Assembly: GCA_001724265.1 (NCBI GenBank)
Contig: MEDY01000384.1
Location: forward strand, 1 to 29,003
Source: Rhizaria sp. SCN 62-66
Lineage: Eukaryota; Rhizaria, unplaced
Length of the DNA: 29,003 nucleotides
Direction of reading: 5' to 3'
In this document: positions 1-9,700 of the stretch, in pieces
How positions within the stretch are numbered: position 1 is the first letter of the stretch
Layout: each line of letters begins with the position of its first letter
Program-made: the position numbers and the translations under genes
The notes under the pieces: model-generated
The model's database searches: none
The model's input: only the letters and a program-made list of their open reading frames with translations
Told to the model about the DNA's origin: nothing

Positions 1-1
1 C

Positions 2-1961
2 GCGGCCGCCGCGGCCGCCCGGCGCGAGCTGCTGACCCGGTGCGGGGCGGCGCGGCGCATCGCGCGGTGGTGGCGCGCCGCGCTGCCGCGCCGCCGCCGC
101 GCCGTGGCCTGGGCCGCAGCGCAGGTCGCCGCGCTCACCGACCGCGAGCTCAGCGCGGTCGCCGCCGCCGCGCTCCGCCGCACTGCTCCGAACGACCCAC
201 AGCAACAGCAACATCAGCAGCGCGTGCCAGTGACGCAGCAGCACGCGCAGAAGCTGCAGCAGGCGGCGCAGCGGCGCGCCCCGCCCGCCAGCGCCGAGGC
301 CGCCGTGGCCGCCTGGCGTGGCTGGGCGCGCGCTTACTCCGCCGCCGCACAGTCCGCCGCTACTACCACAGTCGCATCTGCTGTGCCGGCGCCGCTGCTG
401 CTGTCTTCGGCCCCGTTCCGGCCGCTGCTGGCGCTGACGCTGGCGCTGGTGGCGGAGATTCGGCTCTGCACGGGTTTTGCGGCCTCCACGCTGGACTCCT
501 CGCACGGCTCCGACAGCGCCGCGTCGCCCCGGGGCGCTGCAGTCAGCAGCGAGGACCGGGCGCGGGTGCGGGCGCGCGCGCTGGGGGCGCTGCGGCGCGC
601 GCAGGCGTGCTGGCGAGGCGCCGCGTGCCGCCGCAAGCTCGCGCGCCGCTGGGGCCTGTCCGTGTCGCTGCTCTCTTCGATGCAGCCGTCCAAGCACGGA
701 CTCACCCGCGGCGCGCCGTCCGTTGCGCGCGTGCGCGTCGCCGACCTGGCCCGCCACACCGGCGTCGACGCGCGCGCGGCGTGTCTGTCGCTCACGCTTG
801 CGCCCGTGCTGACGCCGGAGCAGCGCCGCCAGCAGCAGCAGCAGCAGCAGCAACAGTCCACCGACCAACATTCCGCCGACCAACAGCAAGAGCGGCAGCA
901 GCAGCAGGGCCCGCGGCGGTGGCTGGCGTCGACGGCCGTGGCTGCGGGCTTTGTCCGCAGCTCCAGCGTCCGCTCGCTCAGCCTGCCCGCGCTCTCCACA
1001 CACGCCCAGCCACATGTGTGGCCGCAGTCACAACATAATGGCTGCGGCGCTGGCACGCGGCTGCGCTTTCCGCTGGCGCGTCTGGCCGCGGCGACGGCGG
1101 TCTGGGGCGCGCAGTGGGGCGCGCACCGCGAGCTGGTGCGCGGCGCAGTGTACCGCGCCGCTGAGGAGGCCAAGCTCGACGCCGCCGCCGAGGCCGAGAG
1201 GGCCGCCTTTGAGGCGCAGTTCGCGAAGTGGGAGACGGCGGTACGTCACGAGTCGCTCGCTCGTTGTCGCTATCATAATGTGAATTGAGAATTGATATGT
1301 TTTGTTTAGCTAACCATACGTTACTGTATGTATTCCTACTCTCTTTTTAATCTTTGCGCTTTGTACTCCACTTCCGTAGATGTGCCGCCACCACCTGTCG
1401 TCGACGTCGCGTCTGCCGGACTCGTGGACGATCCACCGCTCCGGCTGCGGCGCGCACCCGCTCACCGCGCAGCCGCCGCCTGCGGCCGCGCTGCGCCCCG
1501 GCAACTTGCCGCCGCCGCCCGCGACGGAGCCGCCGCTGGGCTCGCTCGAGGCCTACGAGGCCTTCTGCCGCCTCCACGCCCACATCGCGTACCCCGACTC
1601 TGACGCCGCCGCCAACGGCAACAGCGCCGGGAACAGCGGCGGCGGCGCGGCGTTTGCGCTCAGCGCGGCGGCGGGCGCGGGCGTGGGACCGACGGTGTAC
1701 CTATCCCTGGCGTCGGGCGCGCGCTCGCTGCGGCACCCGGCGCTGCGCTTCGCCCGCGCGCTGCGCGACCGCGAGCGGGCCGCGGGCGAGGCTGTGCTCG
1801 TGGACCGGCTGCAGGTGCTCGCCGCGCGCAGGACGCAGGTCGCTGAGCTCGCCGCAGCCGAGGCCGGGCGGGCTGGGGCGGCCATGCGCGACATGGAGGC
1901 TTCGGTCGCGCTCAGTGGGGCGAGTCGCAGCGGGAGCAGCAACAACGTTCGCAACAACTAA
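2..1961 (+). CDS. IQ-motif-containing protein, 5'-partial, two exons
   Basis: The frame is open from base 2 with no ATG before it, so the N terminus lies outside the window. The visible exons are 2-1240 and 1380-1961 (phase 0 junction), giving at least 606 residues. The segment encoded at about 593-652 (AQACWRGAACRRKLARR) fits the calmodulin-binding IQ consensus Q-x3-R-G-x3-R-x2-L. Weaker IQ-like basic/Trp stretches occur at about 50-115 and 300-340. Known IQ motifs bind calmodulin or myosin-type light chains; a cytoskeletal or calcium-signalling role here is only inference. Glutamine runs are encoded by CAG repeats at 830-853 and 895-908. A helical, Ala/Glu-rich segment (VYRAAEEAKLDAAAEAERAA) spans the end of exon 1. 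The C-terminal exon is Ala/Arg-rich with a heptad-like stretch near 1800-1910. No catalytic domain was recognised. The gene is convergent with the next one, 250 bp away. Confidence 0.75.
1241..1379 (+). other. Spliceosomal intron in the IQ-motif gene
   Basis: The 139-bp intron has donor GTACGTCACG and acceptor CTTCCGTAG. It contains in-frame stops, is AT-rich between two GC-rich exons, and has a CTAAC element (branch-point candidate) upstream of a pyrimidine-rich stretch. Removing it joins two frames in phase 0. Confidence 0.85.
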
Positions 1962-2211
1962 CGTTTTACCATTACATAGCACTTAAAATACACTAGTATA
2001 TCTTTATATCAAATGAAATAGTCGACAAACATGGTTTTACGCGTATTCTTATTCATAAAAATATTCGTTGAGACAACACAAAACAGCAAACATCAACACA
2101 CAGCAAACATAAAAAATACTACACATTGAGTATGGCACCACACAGACGTCACTAAAAGTCACAATCAAAACGTATCCGACAAGCTACAACAGCTATCAGC
2201 ATATCGTCTTA

Positions 2212-4044
2212 CTACGTGCTGGTTGCCTTCTGCGCGATGTACCAGGCGGGGAACTTGCGTCCCTCGCGGCCCGCCTCGTCGGTATTGTCGTCGATGAGCT
2301 GACAGACCTCGGCGAAGGGCGCCAGCACGTTTACTTCGTGGCCCATGCGGTCCGAGATAAAGCGAACAAGCCGCGCGATGTCGAGCTGCTCCGCCATGCC
2401 GGCCACGACCCACGCGCTGACGAGCGCGTCGGGCAACTTGTGGGTCACTAGTGCCGCGAAGCCCGCGCGCAGCGTGCGGTCATGCATCAGTAGCGCCGCC
2501 GCGGCCGCCCGCCCGCCTGCGCGCAGGTGCGCGTCGCCAGGGGTAGCCGCGAAAGGCACGAAGACGGCCGCGGCTTCGGCGGGCGAGCCCACGAGGGCGT
2601 GCGCGCGCGCGTCGGCGAGACACATGGCGTGCAGGCGCAGCGAAGCCGCCATGACGTCGCGCACGGGCACCGTCTTTGAGAAGGCCTTAGCCACCGTCAG
2701 CGCGCCCGCCTCGGCGGCCAGCTGCAGCGTCGTGGGGCCCGCGCGCGCCATGCGCGCCAGGTCCGCGATGGCGTTGACAAGCTCGGCGAGCGCGATGGTG
2801 GCATATGGCGCCACGGCGGCCTCGGCGCCGCTCGAGGCGGGCTTGCGGCGCGCGGCAATCAGCACGCTCTGCACACCCGTCAGCAACGGTTCGCCCGTCG
2901 CGCAGAGCTGCGCCGTGAGCGCGAGCACGTCGGCGTAGGGCGCGAGGCCCATTCCGTGGTGCGCGATGAACGCGACGGCGAAGCTCAGCGCGCGCGCGGC
3001 GAGCGACACGGCCGTGGTGCCCGCCGGCAGCGCGCCCGCGGCGGCGGCCGCCGTGGCCGCGGCAGAAGCGTCGGCGAGCAAGCGCGGCAGTGTGGCCGTA
3101 AGCGCGCGCTGCGCTGCGACGATGTCGAGCGGCGAGAAGTCCTCGGCGGAGGCGCGGAAGGCGCTGGGGCGCGTGAAGCGGTCGCCTAGCAGGTAGCCCG
3201 TGGGGCCTAACGCGCGCGTGCCCTGCACCAACGCGAGCGCGCGCTCAAGCGTGGTCTGCGTGCTGACACCCTGCAGACGCGCGTCGAGCGCGGCCGCGAT
3301 CTCGGGCTCCGCCACGGCCTTCTCGATCGCCTCGGCGTTGTACGGGGGCATGCAGGGCGCGGGCACGGGCTGCCCGTAGGCGGCGACGAACTCCTCGGGC
3401 CCGGCACCGGGCAGCGCCTCGTAGTTGCCCAGCACGGCGAAGAGCGCATCGGCGACCTCGACGGTGCGTGACGTCGCGTGCGCGGGGTCCGTCAGCAGCG
3501 CCGTCAATAGCGTCGTCAGCGTCGCGCCCAGCCCAGCGACGGGCGCCGACAGGCCCGCCAGCCAGTGGTGCACGGCCTTGAGCCCCTGCAGCCACAGCTC
3601 GTCCGAGTGCGCGGGCGCAGAGACCAGCTGCGTGGCCACGCGCGTGGCGTAGCCCACGGCGTTGTCGCGCGACACGGCGGCGTTGGGCGTCTCGTAGGTG
3701 TCGAAGGCCAGCAGGCGCAGGCACGCCGCCGCGTTGCACGCCACGAGCGGCGCCGAGTGCGCGACGAGAGGTAGCAGCGCCTCAGTGTAGGTCTTGGTGT
3801 TGAGCTTCGTGGGGACCTCGGCGGGCGTCCACATGACCTCGAGCAGGACGCGCAGCGACTGCAACGCAGGGAGCAAATCAGCCGCAGCCGTGTCAGCATC
3901 CGAGACAAACTCAGTCACAGCGGGCGTCGAAGTAACGCCAGCGGCGCGCGTCGCCGCAAGGCCGGAGCGCAAGTCAAACTGCAAAAGCCGACTAACCTCG
4001 GTCGACGATGCGATTAGCAGCGGGGCGGGCTTGGTGGAAGCCAT
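2212..4044 (-). CDS. Uncharacterised helical-repeat (ARM/HEAT-like) protein, 610 aa
   Basis: A single uninterrupted frame begins at an ATG in good context (GTGCACAATGGC) and ends with TAG at 2212. The product is almost entirely predicted alpha-helical by eye: alternating Ala/Leu-rich amphipathic segments with short Pro/Gly breaks, as in armadillo or HEAT solenoids. Examples are the stretches beginning LLPALQSLRVLLEVMW near residue 57 and LLPLVAHSAPLVACNAAACLR near residue 90. There is no signal peptide, no clear membrane segment and no catalytic motif. The last about 70 residues (from MAEQLDIARLVRFISDRMGH) are less Ala-rich and more polar, so they may be the most conserved part. I do not recognise the family. 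The start shares a 540-bp spacer with the divergent TFIIA gene, so the two promoters may be linked. Confidence is high that this is a gene, low for the fold. Confidence 0.8.
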   Translation of the reverse strand: MASTKPAPLLIASSTEVSRLLQFDLRSGLAATRAAGVTSTPAVTEFVSDADTAAADLLPALQSLRVLLEVMWTPAEVPTKLNTKTYTEALLPLVAHSAPLVACNAAACLRLLAFDTYETPNAAVSRDNAVGYATRVATQLVSAPAHSDELWLQGLKAVHHWLAGLSAPVAGLGATLTTLLTALLTDPAHATSRTVEVADALFAVLGNYEALPGAGPEEFVAAYGQPVPAPCMPPYNAEAIEKAVAEPEIAAALDARLQGVSTQTTLERALALVQGTRALGPTGYLLGDRFTRPSAFRASAEDFSPLDIVAAQRALTATLPRLLADASAAATAAAAAGALPAGTTAVSLAARALSFAVAFIAHHGMGLAPYADVLALTAQLCATGEPLLTGVQSVLIAARRKPASSGAEAAVAPYATIALAELVNAIADLARMARAGPTTLQLAAEAGALTVAKAFSKTVPVRDVMAASLRLHAMCLADARAHALVGSPAEAAAVFVPFAATPGDAHLRAGGRAAAAALLMHDRTLRAGFAALVTHKLPDALVSAWVVAGMAEQLDIARLVRFISDRMGHEVNVLAPFAEVCQLIDDNTDEAGREGRKFPAWYIAQKATST

Positions 4045-4584
4045 TGTGCACTTGAGCTCGATGGGGTGTTGCTGAACAGAGTGATGTGTTCCAGGAGGTA
4101 GAAAGCAGTGAGGGAACGTGTCACCAGCTGTGTAGAAAATAGAAAAATGTTTGAATATAAGCTTTGTTTCATATAAAATGGTTGCTATAACTGTGCGAGC
4201 ATGGGTTTTTCCAGGATGGCTTGTGATATCAAAGCATCACTTCCCACCACGAATCACACTTTGGTTGGTGAGCTGTGGCTGGACAGACAAGCAACATGAC
4301 TGTCTAGCAAAACTAGTTGACTCAACCTACGTGGGATCTGATCAAAAGGAGAATGCAACTTTTCTGTCCCCAATGACAACAACGTATAATTCACTGCTGT
4401 TTTAGAAAAATGTGGACACTTGTTTGTAAAATGTAGTACACTCGTCTGCTGTTTTCATTGGTCCCAACCACTGCGAACGGTCACCTTCACGTTCATACCT
4501 CACACAGTCCTACTATGTTGCTTTTTTTAATTGCAGCAAACCCAGCAGGAAACAAGCGCACGTGGGGAGACTACAGTTGCCCCC
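4045..4584. promoter_or_regulatory. Divergent spacer between the helical-repeat gene and TFIIA
   Basis: This AT-rich 540 bp must hold both promoters. A TATAAAA element lies at 4172-4178 on the plus strand. A good 3' splice-site-like sequence (CTTTTTTTAATTGCAG, ending at 4536) precedes the TFIIA start, and a donor-like GTGAGC lies at 4268-4273, so a 5'-UTR intron of TFIIA of about 269 bp is possible. A 75-codon frame opens at ATG 4178 and ends at 4405 but resembles nothing I know. Confidence 0.35.
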
Positions 4585-6196
4585 ATGGACCCTTCACTCG
4601 CCGCGTTCGCGCTGTTCCACCGCGTCATGGCAAAGACGATGTCCGAAGTCACTCTCTCGTCCATAGACCCTTCACAAGTCGCGATCATGCGCAAGGTATG
4701 TTCCCATTCCCCGATCAAATCAACACCAAATACATGTTGCATATGGGGATGTGTTTTGTCTCTCACTTTCACACCGTATCTCGCTTCTTATATTCTCTTT
4801 GCAGGACTGGGAGGCCAACATCATCTCGGAAGGCCTGCAGACTAGCATCGACCGCAACCCCGCTGACCCCGCCTCGGGTCTGCGCCAGCGCCGCGCAGCC
4901 TGGGAGGCTGCGCGCGCGCTTGTTGCTGCGAACACGGACCGCTCACAGCCCTTCACGGCGCCCTCGGCGCTCGCCTCTACGGGCCCCAGCGCCGGCCGCG
5001 CCGCGCTCGCGTCGCTGGCCAACTTTTCCGCTGCCCCCTCCTCCTCCTCTTCCTCCTCCTCCTCCTCCTCCTCGTCGTCGTCATCTACCTTGGCGCTGGT
5101 GCCCTCTGGCGCGGGTGCGGGCGACTTGTTCCCGTCGTCTATGTCCTCGTTTCTGCCCGCGCCCGGCGACGCCGGCTACGGGCACGGTCTCAGCGGTAGC
5201 GGCACTAGCTTCGGCAACCCGATGGCGCTCGACGGCGGCAGCGGCGACGGCAACACGGGCTACGGGCTCGGCCTCGGCCTTGGACTGGGACTCAGCGATG
5301 ACAGCGCAAGCAGCAGCCACAATAGCAGTGCTGCTCTGTTGCCGACCGGCGCGGTGAGGCGCCCTCTCGAAAGCAACGATCATGACGACGACTCGATCAC
5401 GCAGGCGTCGCAACGCCCGCGCGCCGCGAGCGCCGGCAGCGGTGGCGGCGGCAGCGACGACGCCCTTGTGAGCATCGGCGCACGCCCGGTCAAGCCTGAA
5501 CCCTCAGCCAGTGGCAGCGAGTCGCGGGCGGCGGACGGCGCCCAGGAGAAGGAGGAGGAAGATGAGGAGTGGGAGAGCGAGCTTGCGGGCAGCGCCGGCG
5601 GCCGCGGCGGCAAAGGCGGCGCGAGTGGTCGTGGCGGCGACGGTTACAGCCATAAGAATGGTGCCGGCAGTGGCGCCTTGCCAGCCTCGGTCGCCACCGC
5701 CGGTCTCGCCGACCTCACCGACCTCATGAGCAGCTCCAACAGCAACAGCAACAGCAACACCACTGGCGCTGGCGCTGGCGGCGAGGCTGCGGCTGCCGCG
5801 GCGGCGCCCGGGCTGGCGGGGCTGTGCGACACGGCCTCGGCGTGGGTGGCCGCCCATCCGGCCGAGGCCGCGGACGCGTGGGGCGACCGCGAGCTGCTCG
5901 ACTGCGACGACGACGACGACACGCTCGTCTACTCGCAGTCCGCCGTCGCTGCCGCCGCCGCCGCCGAGGCCGCGGCCGCCGCGCAGGGCGGGGACCCGCG
6001 CGCGGCAGGCGCGGCGGCGGCGCGGGCGGCCGCCCAGGCGCAGTCGACGTGCGTGTCGGTGTTCCAGTCCGTGATGGTGCGCGCGAAGACCAACGCCCGC
6101 GCGCAGCGCTTCGACATCTCGCTGCGGCTCGGGCTGATGCGCGCCGGCCACGCGGACCTGATCTTTCACTCCGCCACCGGTCAGCTCAAGTGGTGA
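4585..6196 (+). CDS. GTF2A1: Transcription initiation factor IIA large (alpha/beta) subunit
   Basis: Exons 4585-4695 and 4805-6196 encode 500 residues. TFIIA binds TBP and upstream DNA and stabilises the TBP-TATA complex in RNA polymerase II initiation. Residues about 10-50 (starting FHRVMAKTMSEVTL and ending around KDWEANIIS) match the N-terminal helical-bundle half of TFIIA alpha/beta. Residues about 450-500 form the C-terminal beta-barrel half: VSVFQSVMVRAKTNARAQRF, then DISLRLGLMRAGHADLIFHS, and the usual terminal Trp. Acidic stretches typical of the family precede it at about residues 286-298 and DCDDDDD near 405. The linker is long and low-complexity: a Ser run near 115-133, Gly-rich and Asn/Ser-rich segments, and an Ala run. 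The start was chosen because ATG 4585 has good context (CCCCCATGGAC) and lies about 10 residues before the conserved helix, as in other members. An AATAAA follows 157 bp after the stop. The gene converges on the Myb gene. Confidence 0.9.
4696..4804 (+). other. Spliceosomal intron in the TFIIA gene
   Basis: This 109-bp phase 0 intron has donor AAG/GTATGT and acceptor TTCTCTTTGCAG. Its removal joins the two parts of the N-terminal TFIIA helix (residues MRK and DWEANII), which strongly supports the splice. Confidence 0.9.
5038..5086 (+). repeat. (TCC)n/(TCG)n microsatellite encoding polyserine
   Basis: Near-perfect TCC triplets give way to TCG triplets inside TFIIA exon 2 and encode a run of about 16 serines. 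The phase preserves the frame. Confidence 0.85.
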
Positions 6197-6724
6197 GGAC
6201 CGAATTGACACCCGTTGAATCACGGTGTGTTTTATCTTTATGGTGACGTGAATCGTACGTGACGTGTCATAGGGCCATGCTACGTACAAACGACAAAGCG
6301 AGTGTTGGGCAGTGGACATAGTAAATATATGTGTTTAACACTGCAAATGTGGAATAAACAAAGATGTTACTGAGATGTGATATTGTGTGAAAACAGTTCC
6401 AGAACTATTTGTCAAGAGAAGTAAAAAAAGAGTGTTGCTAGTGTATATAAGCAGGCACATGGCCTGAGCAAGACAGCCAGGATTCACGCCTGTCCGTCAG
6501 ATCGAAACGCTGGCCGTCGCTGCTGCTGCCAAGCGGGATATGTTATATCTGTCTCCCATCGATGTGCATGCGTGGTCGTTCGCGCCGCGTTTGTTTGGCA
6601 GGCCCCGCGTCCGCCGCTGCCCACTTCACAGCGCAGCGCCCGGGGCGTGATGGTATTACGTTAACTCGCCGGGTTACATTACTCCGGAGTCGCCTCAAGC
6701 CCGCAGTGCGCACTCATCAGTCGC
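6197..6724. other. Convergent spacer between TFIIA and Myb genes
   Basis: The spacer holds the TFIIA 3' UTR with AATAAA at 6353-6358. An isolated TATATAA at 6444-6450 is followed by GC-richer, stop-containing sequence up to the Myb stop codon. No open frame of note and no recognised RNA gene is present. I see no canonical poly(A) signal for the Myb gene on the minus strand here. Confidence 0.5.
6353..6358 (+). terminator. Poly(A) signal AATAAA of the TFIIA gene
   Basis: A canonical AATAAA lies 157 bp after the TFIIA stop in AT-rich sequence. Confidence 0.5.
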
Positions 6725-9700
6725 TCAGTCTGCCGCGCCGTCCTGGCCCTGCTGCTGTTGCTGCTGCTGCTGCTGGTCTTGCTGTGCGCCGGTCGCGGGG
6801 GCCTGGACGGGGATGTTGACGAAGTCGAAGAACATCGATGACTTCTTCCCCGCGCCGCCCGCCGCGCCGCCACCAGCTGCGGCGGCGCCCGCGGTCGTGG
6901 CCGAGGGCGGGCCGCTGGCTGTCACCGCGGTCGCGCCGTCTGTTACAGCACCGCTGACGCCGCTGACGCCGCTGCTGGTGACGTGGGGCGTGGTGGGCAC
7001 GCTGCCGGCGGCCGCGCCGGCGCCCGGGGCGGCGACGGGGTGCGGCGCCGCGAGCGTGGCCGCCACACCGGCCAACCCAGTTCCGGGCCCGTGGCCGTGG
7101 CCGGGGAGGGTGAGAGGGCCGCCGGAGCCGAAGCCGGGCGAGACGAGTCCGCCGCCGAGCCCGCCGCCAAGCGAGCCCCCTAGGGAACCCCCCAGCGAGC
7201 TGAAGGAACCAGTGCCGGCGCCAGCGGCCGCGGGGCCAAATGCGTGGCGCATCGTCGCGGGCCCCAGACCCATCGCATCGCCCAGCGCGCTCGAGGTGGG
7301 GCCCGACGCGCTCGTCAGCACCGACACGCTGCGCCGGCGACCGCCCGCGCCCGCTCCCGCGCCAGCGCCCGCGCCAGCGCCAGTGCTTGCGCCGGTGCCA
7401 GAAGCCGCGCTGGCCGTCTCGGGTGCGGCGGCGCCGTCGGCGACGGCAGAGGCGCTGGCGGGCGCGCCCGAGTAGAGCAGTCCGCGCGGCGTGAGCGCGC
7501 CCCCACTGCCACTGCCACTGCCGCTGGTGCCGCTGCCTGTCTGAGCAGGCGTGCTCGCGTTGCCGGCGGCGGTGGCGCTGGCGCTGGCCCGAGTCGAGCG
7601 CCCAGCGGAGCCGGCCCGCAGCGCCTGCGCCGTGCTGAGCGGCGTCCGCGCTCCGGTCCCGCTCCCGGCCGCCGCCGCAGCCGCGGCTGCTGCTGCGGCA
7701 GCGGAGAGCCCCGCGGAAGAGGCGAGGTGCGGGGACCCGGCGCGGGATCCGGCTCTAGAGGCGCCGCCAAACAGAGCCACTGCGGGGGCGCTCGGGACCG
7801 CGCCCAGCCCCGCGCCGCTGCCGCTGCCGCTGCCGCCGCTGTTGCTGGAGGACGACGACGAGGATGAGGACGAGGACGAGGTGGAAGACGCAGTGACGGC
7901 GGCGGCGGGCGTGGGGAAAGAGAAGCGCGACGGCGTGCCGACCGACGCGGGCCCCACGGAGAGCGGGCCGCCGCCGAGGCTGCCGCCGAGCCCCGCGACG
8001 CCGGGCGTGGCCGTCGTAGTCGCCATAACGGGCAGCGGCACGCGCGCCGAGTCGGGACCCTGGTGTAGGTCGGGGAAGGCGAAGAGCTGCGGCAGCACGT
8101 AGCGGCCCTCGCGGCCCTGCGTGTCGACCTGCAGCCCCGACGTGGGCGCCGCGGCGCCGCTCCCGCGGACTGCGGCGGCCGCGGCCGCGGCGGCCGAGGA
8201 CGTCGCAGAGGCCAGCAGCGACGCCGCCGCGCTCGCAGTGCCGGCGGACGAGGACGCGGATGAGGACGATGCGGGTGTCGCAGCAGAGCCGGAGCCCGCG
8301 GAGCCGGCACTGCCTGGCGCGGCGGGCGCGGCGCCGAGGCTAAGCCGCGTGACACGGGCCGCGGGGGACGCGCCCTCCCGGTCAACAGTGGAACCCGTGG
8401 GAGTGAGCCCGTGGCCCAGCCCCACGCCAACGCCGTGGACGCCGTGCGCCGCGTGGCCGTGCGAGCCGGGCGTGAGCGCGCCCGCGGAGACGTTGATGGC
8501 TGAGCTGCCGCTGGCCGTGAAGCCCAGGGAGGTGATGCTGCGGCGGCGCGTGCCCAGGCCCAGCCCCGCGGCGGCCGCGGCGGCCACGGCGGCGGCGGAC
8601 CCCGTGACCGTGCCCGGCGCCGACGGCGGGTTGGACCCGCTCTGTGACCCGGAGCCCACGCCACCGACGCCGACGCCGACGCTGCCGGAGCCGGAGCCGG
8701 GCCCGCCGGGCGTCCCCAGCGCTGAGGCCACGGAGCGCGGATGCCCGTGGGCGCCGACGGGGCCCGGGGACGCGGCGCCGGCGCCCGCGCGGCCCGCGGC
8801 CGCGGCCGCGGCCGAGGCGGGGGACGCGATGCCGCTCATAGAGCCTATGGCGCCCATAAGGTAGCCCGCGGAGGTCGGCGCCGCGCCTGCCCCGCCGCCG
8901 CGCGCCGAGGAGGTCGCCGACGACGACGCCGAGGACGACGCAGACGAGGCCGAGGCCGGAAGCGCGCCGGCGCCACCACGGTGCGGGCGCGGCGACGGGC
9001 CCGGCGAGATGAGCGGCCCGCCCAGCACGCCGCCGACGCCGCCGACGCTGAGGCGGCTGCCGCGCGCGCCACCGGTGGCCGACGCCGCGGCCGCGGCCGC
9101 AGCGGCCGCCGATGCCGCGGCCCCTCCGGCGGCGCCCATGCCGAGCGCGGCGGAAAAGGAGCTCATGGCGCCGTGCGGCGTGTTGACTCCCAGCCCGACC
9201 CCGTGGCCGACGCCGTGGCCGTGGCCATGGACGTGCGGCGTGGTCGCCGCGGGCGCGCCCGAGCCCGCACCGGCGCCGGGCCCCGCGGCGGCGCCGCCCG
9301 CGTTGGGGCCGGGACTGTGGAGCGCGGAGCCGGGGCCCGAGATGAGGCCGTGGCGCAGGTGGTGCGGCAGCCGCGACTGCGCAGACTGCAGCCCCATCGC
9401 GCCGACCCCGGAGCCCGCGCCCGCGGAGCCGGGGCCGCCGGCGCTGCTGACCGTGCTGGCGTTGAGCCCGCGCGGGGAAGCCATGACGTCGTCCAGGTCG
9501 CCCTCGACCTCGATGCCTCCGTCGCTGTCCTCATCGCCGTCGCCGCCGCCACCGCCGCCGCCCACGCCCGCGCCGCCGTCGACGCGCAGCGCACGGCCCA
9601 GCCGGCCCTTGGCGCCGCCTGCGCCGGCGCGCGCGGCGCCCGCGGCGGCCGAGTGCAGGTGACTGAGATGGCCGCCGTGGCCGTGACCGTGGAGGCCCAA

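Noticed and set aside
4178-4405. 75-codon plus-strand frame between the helical-repeat gene and TFIIA
   Set aside because: Somewhat long for AT-rich DNA, but no recognised motif, and it lies in the promoter spacer; not enough to call a gene.
8121-8864. Any Myb-gene segment as a separate gene or mobile element
   Set aside because: The minus frame is continuous from R2 to the stop; low complexity alone explains the repeats.
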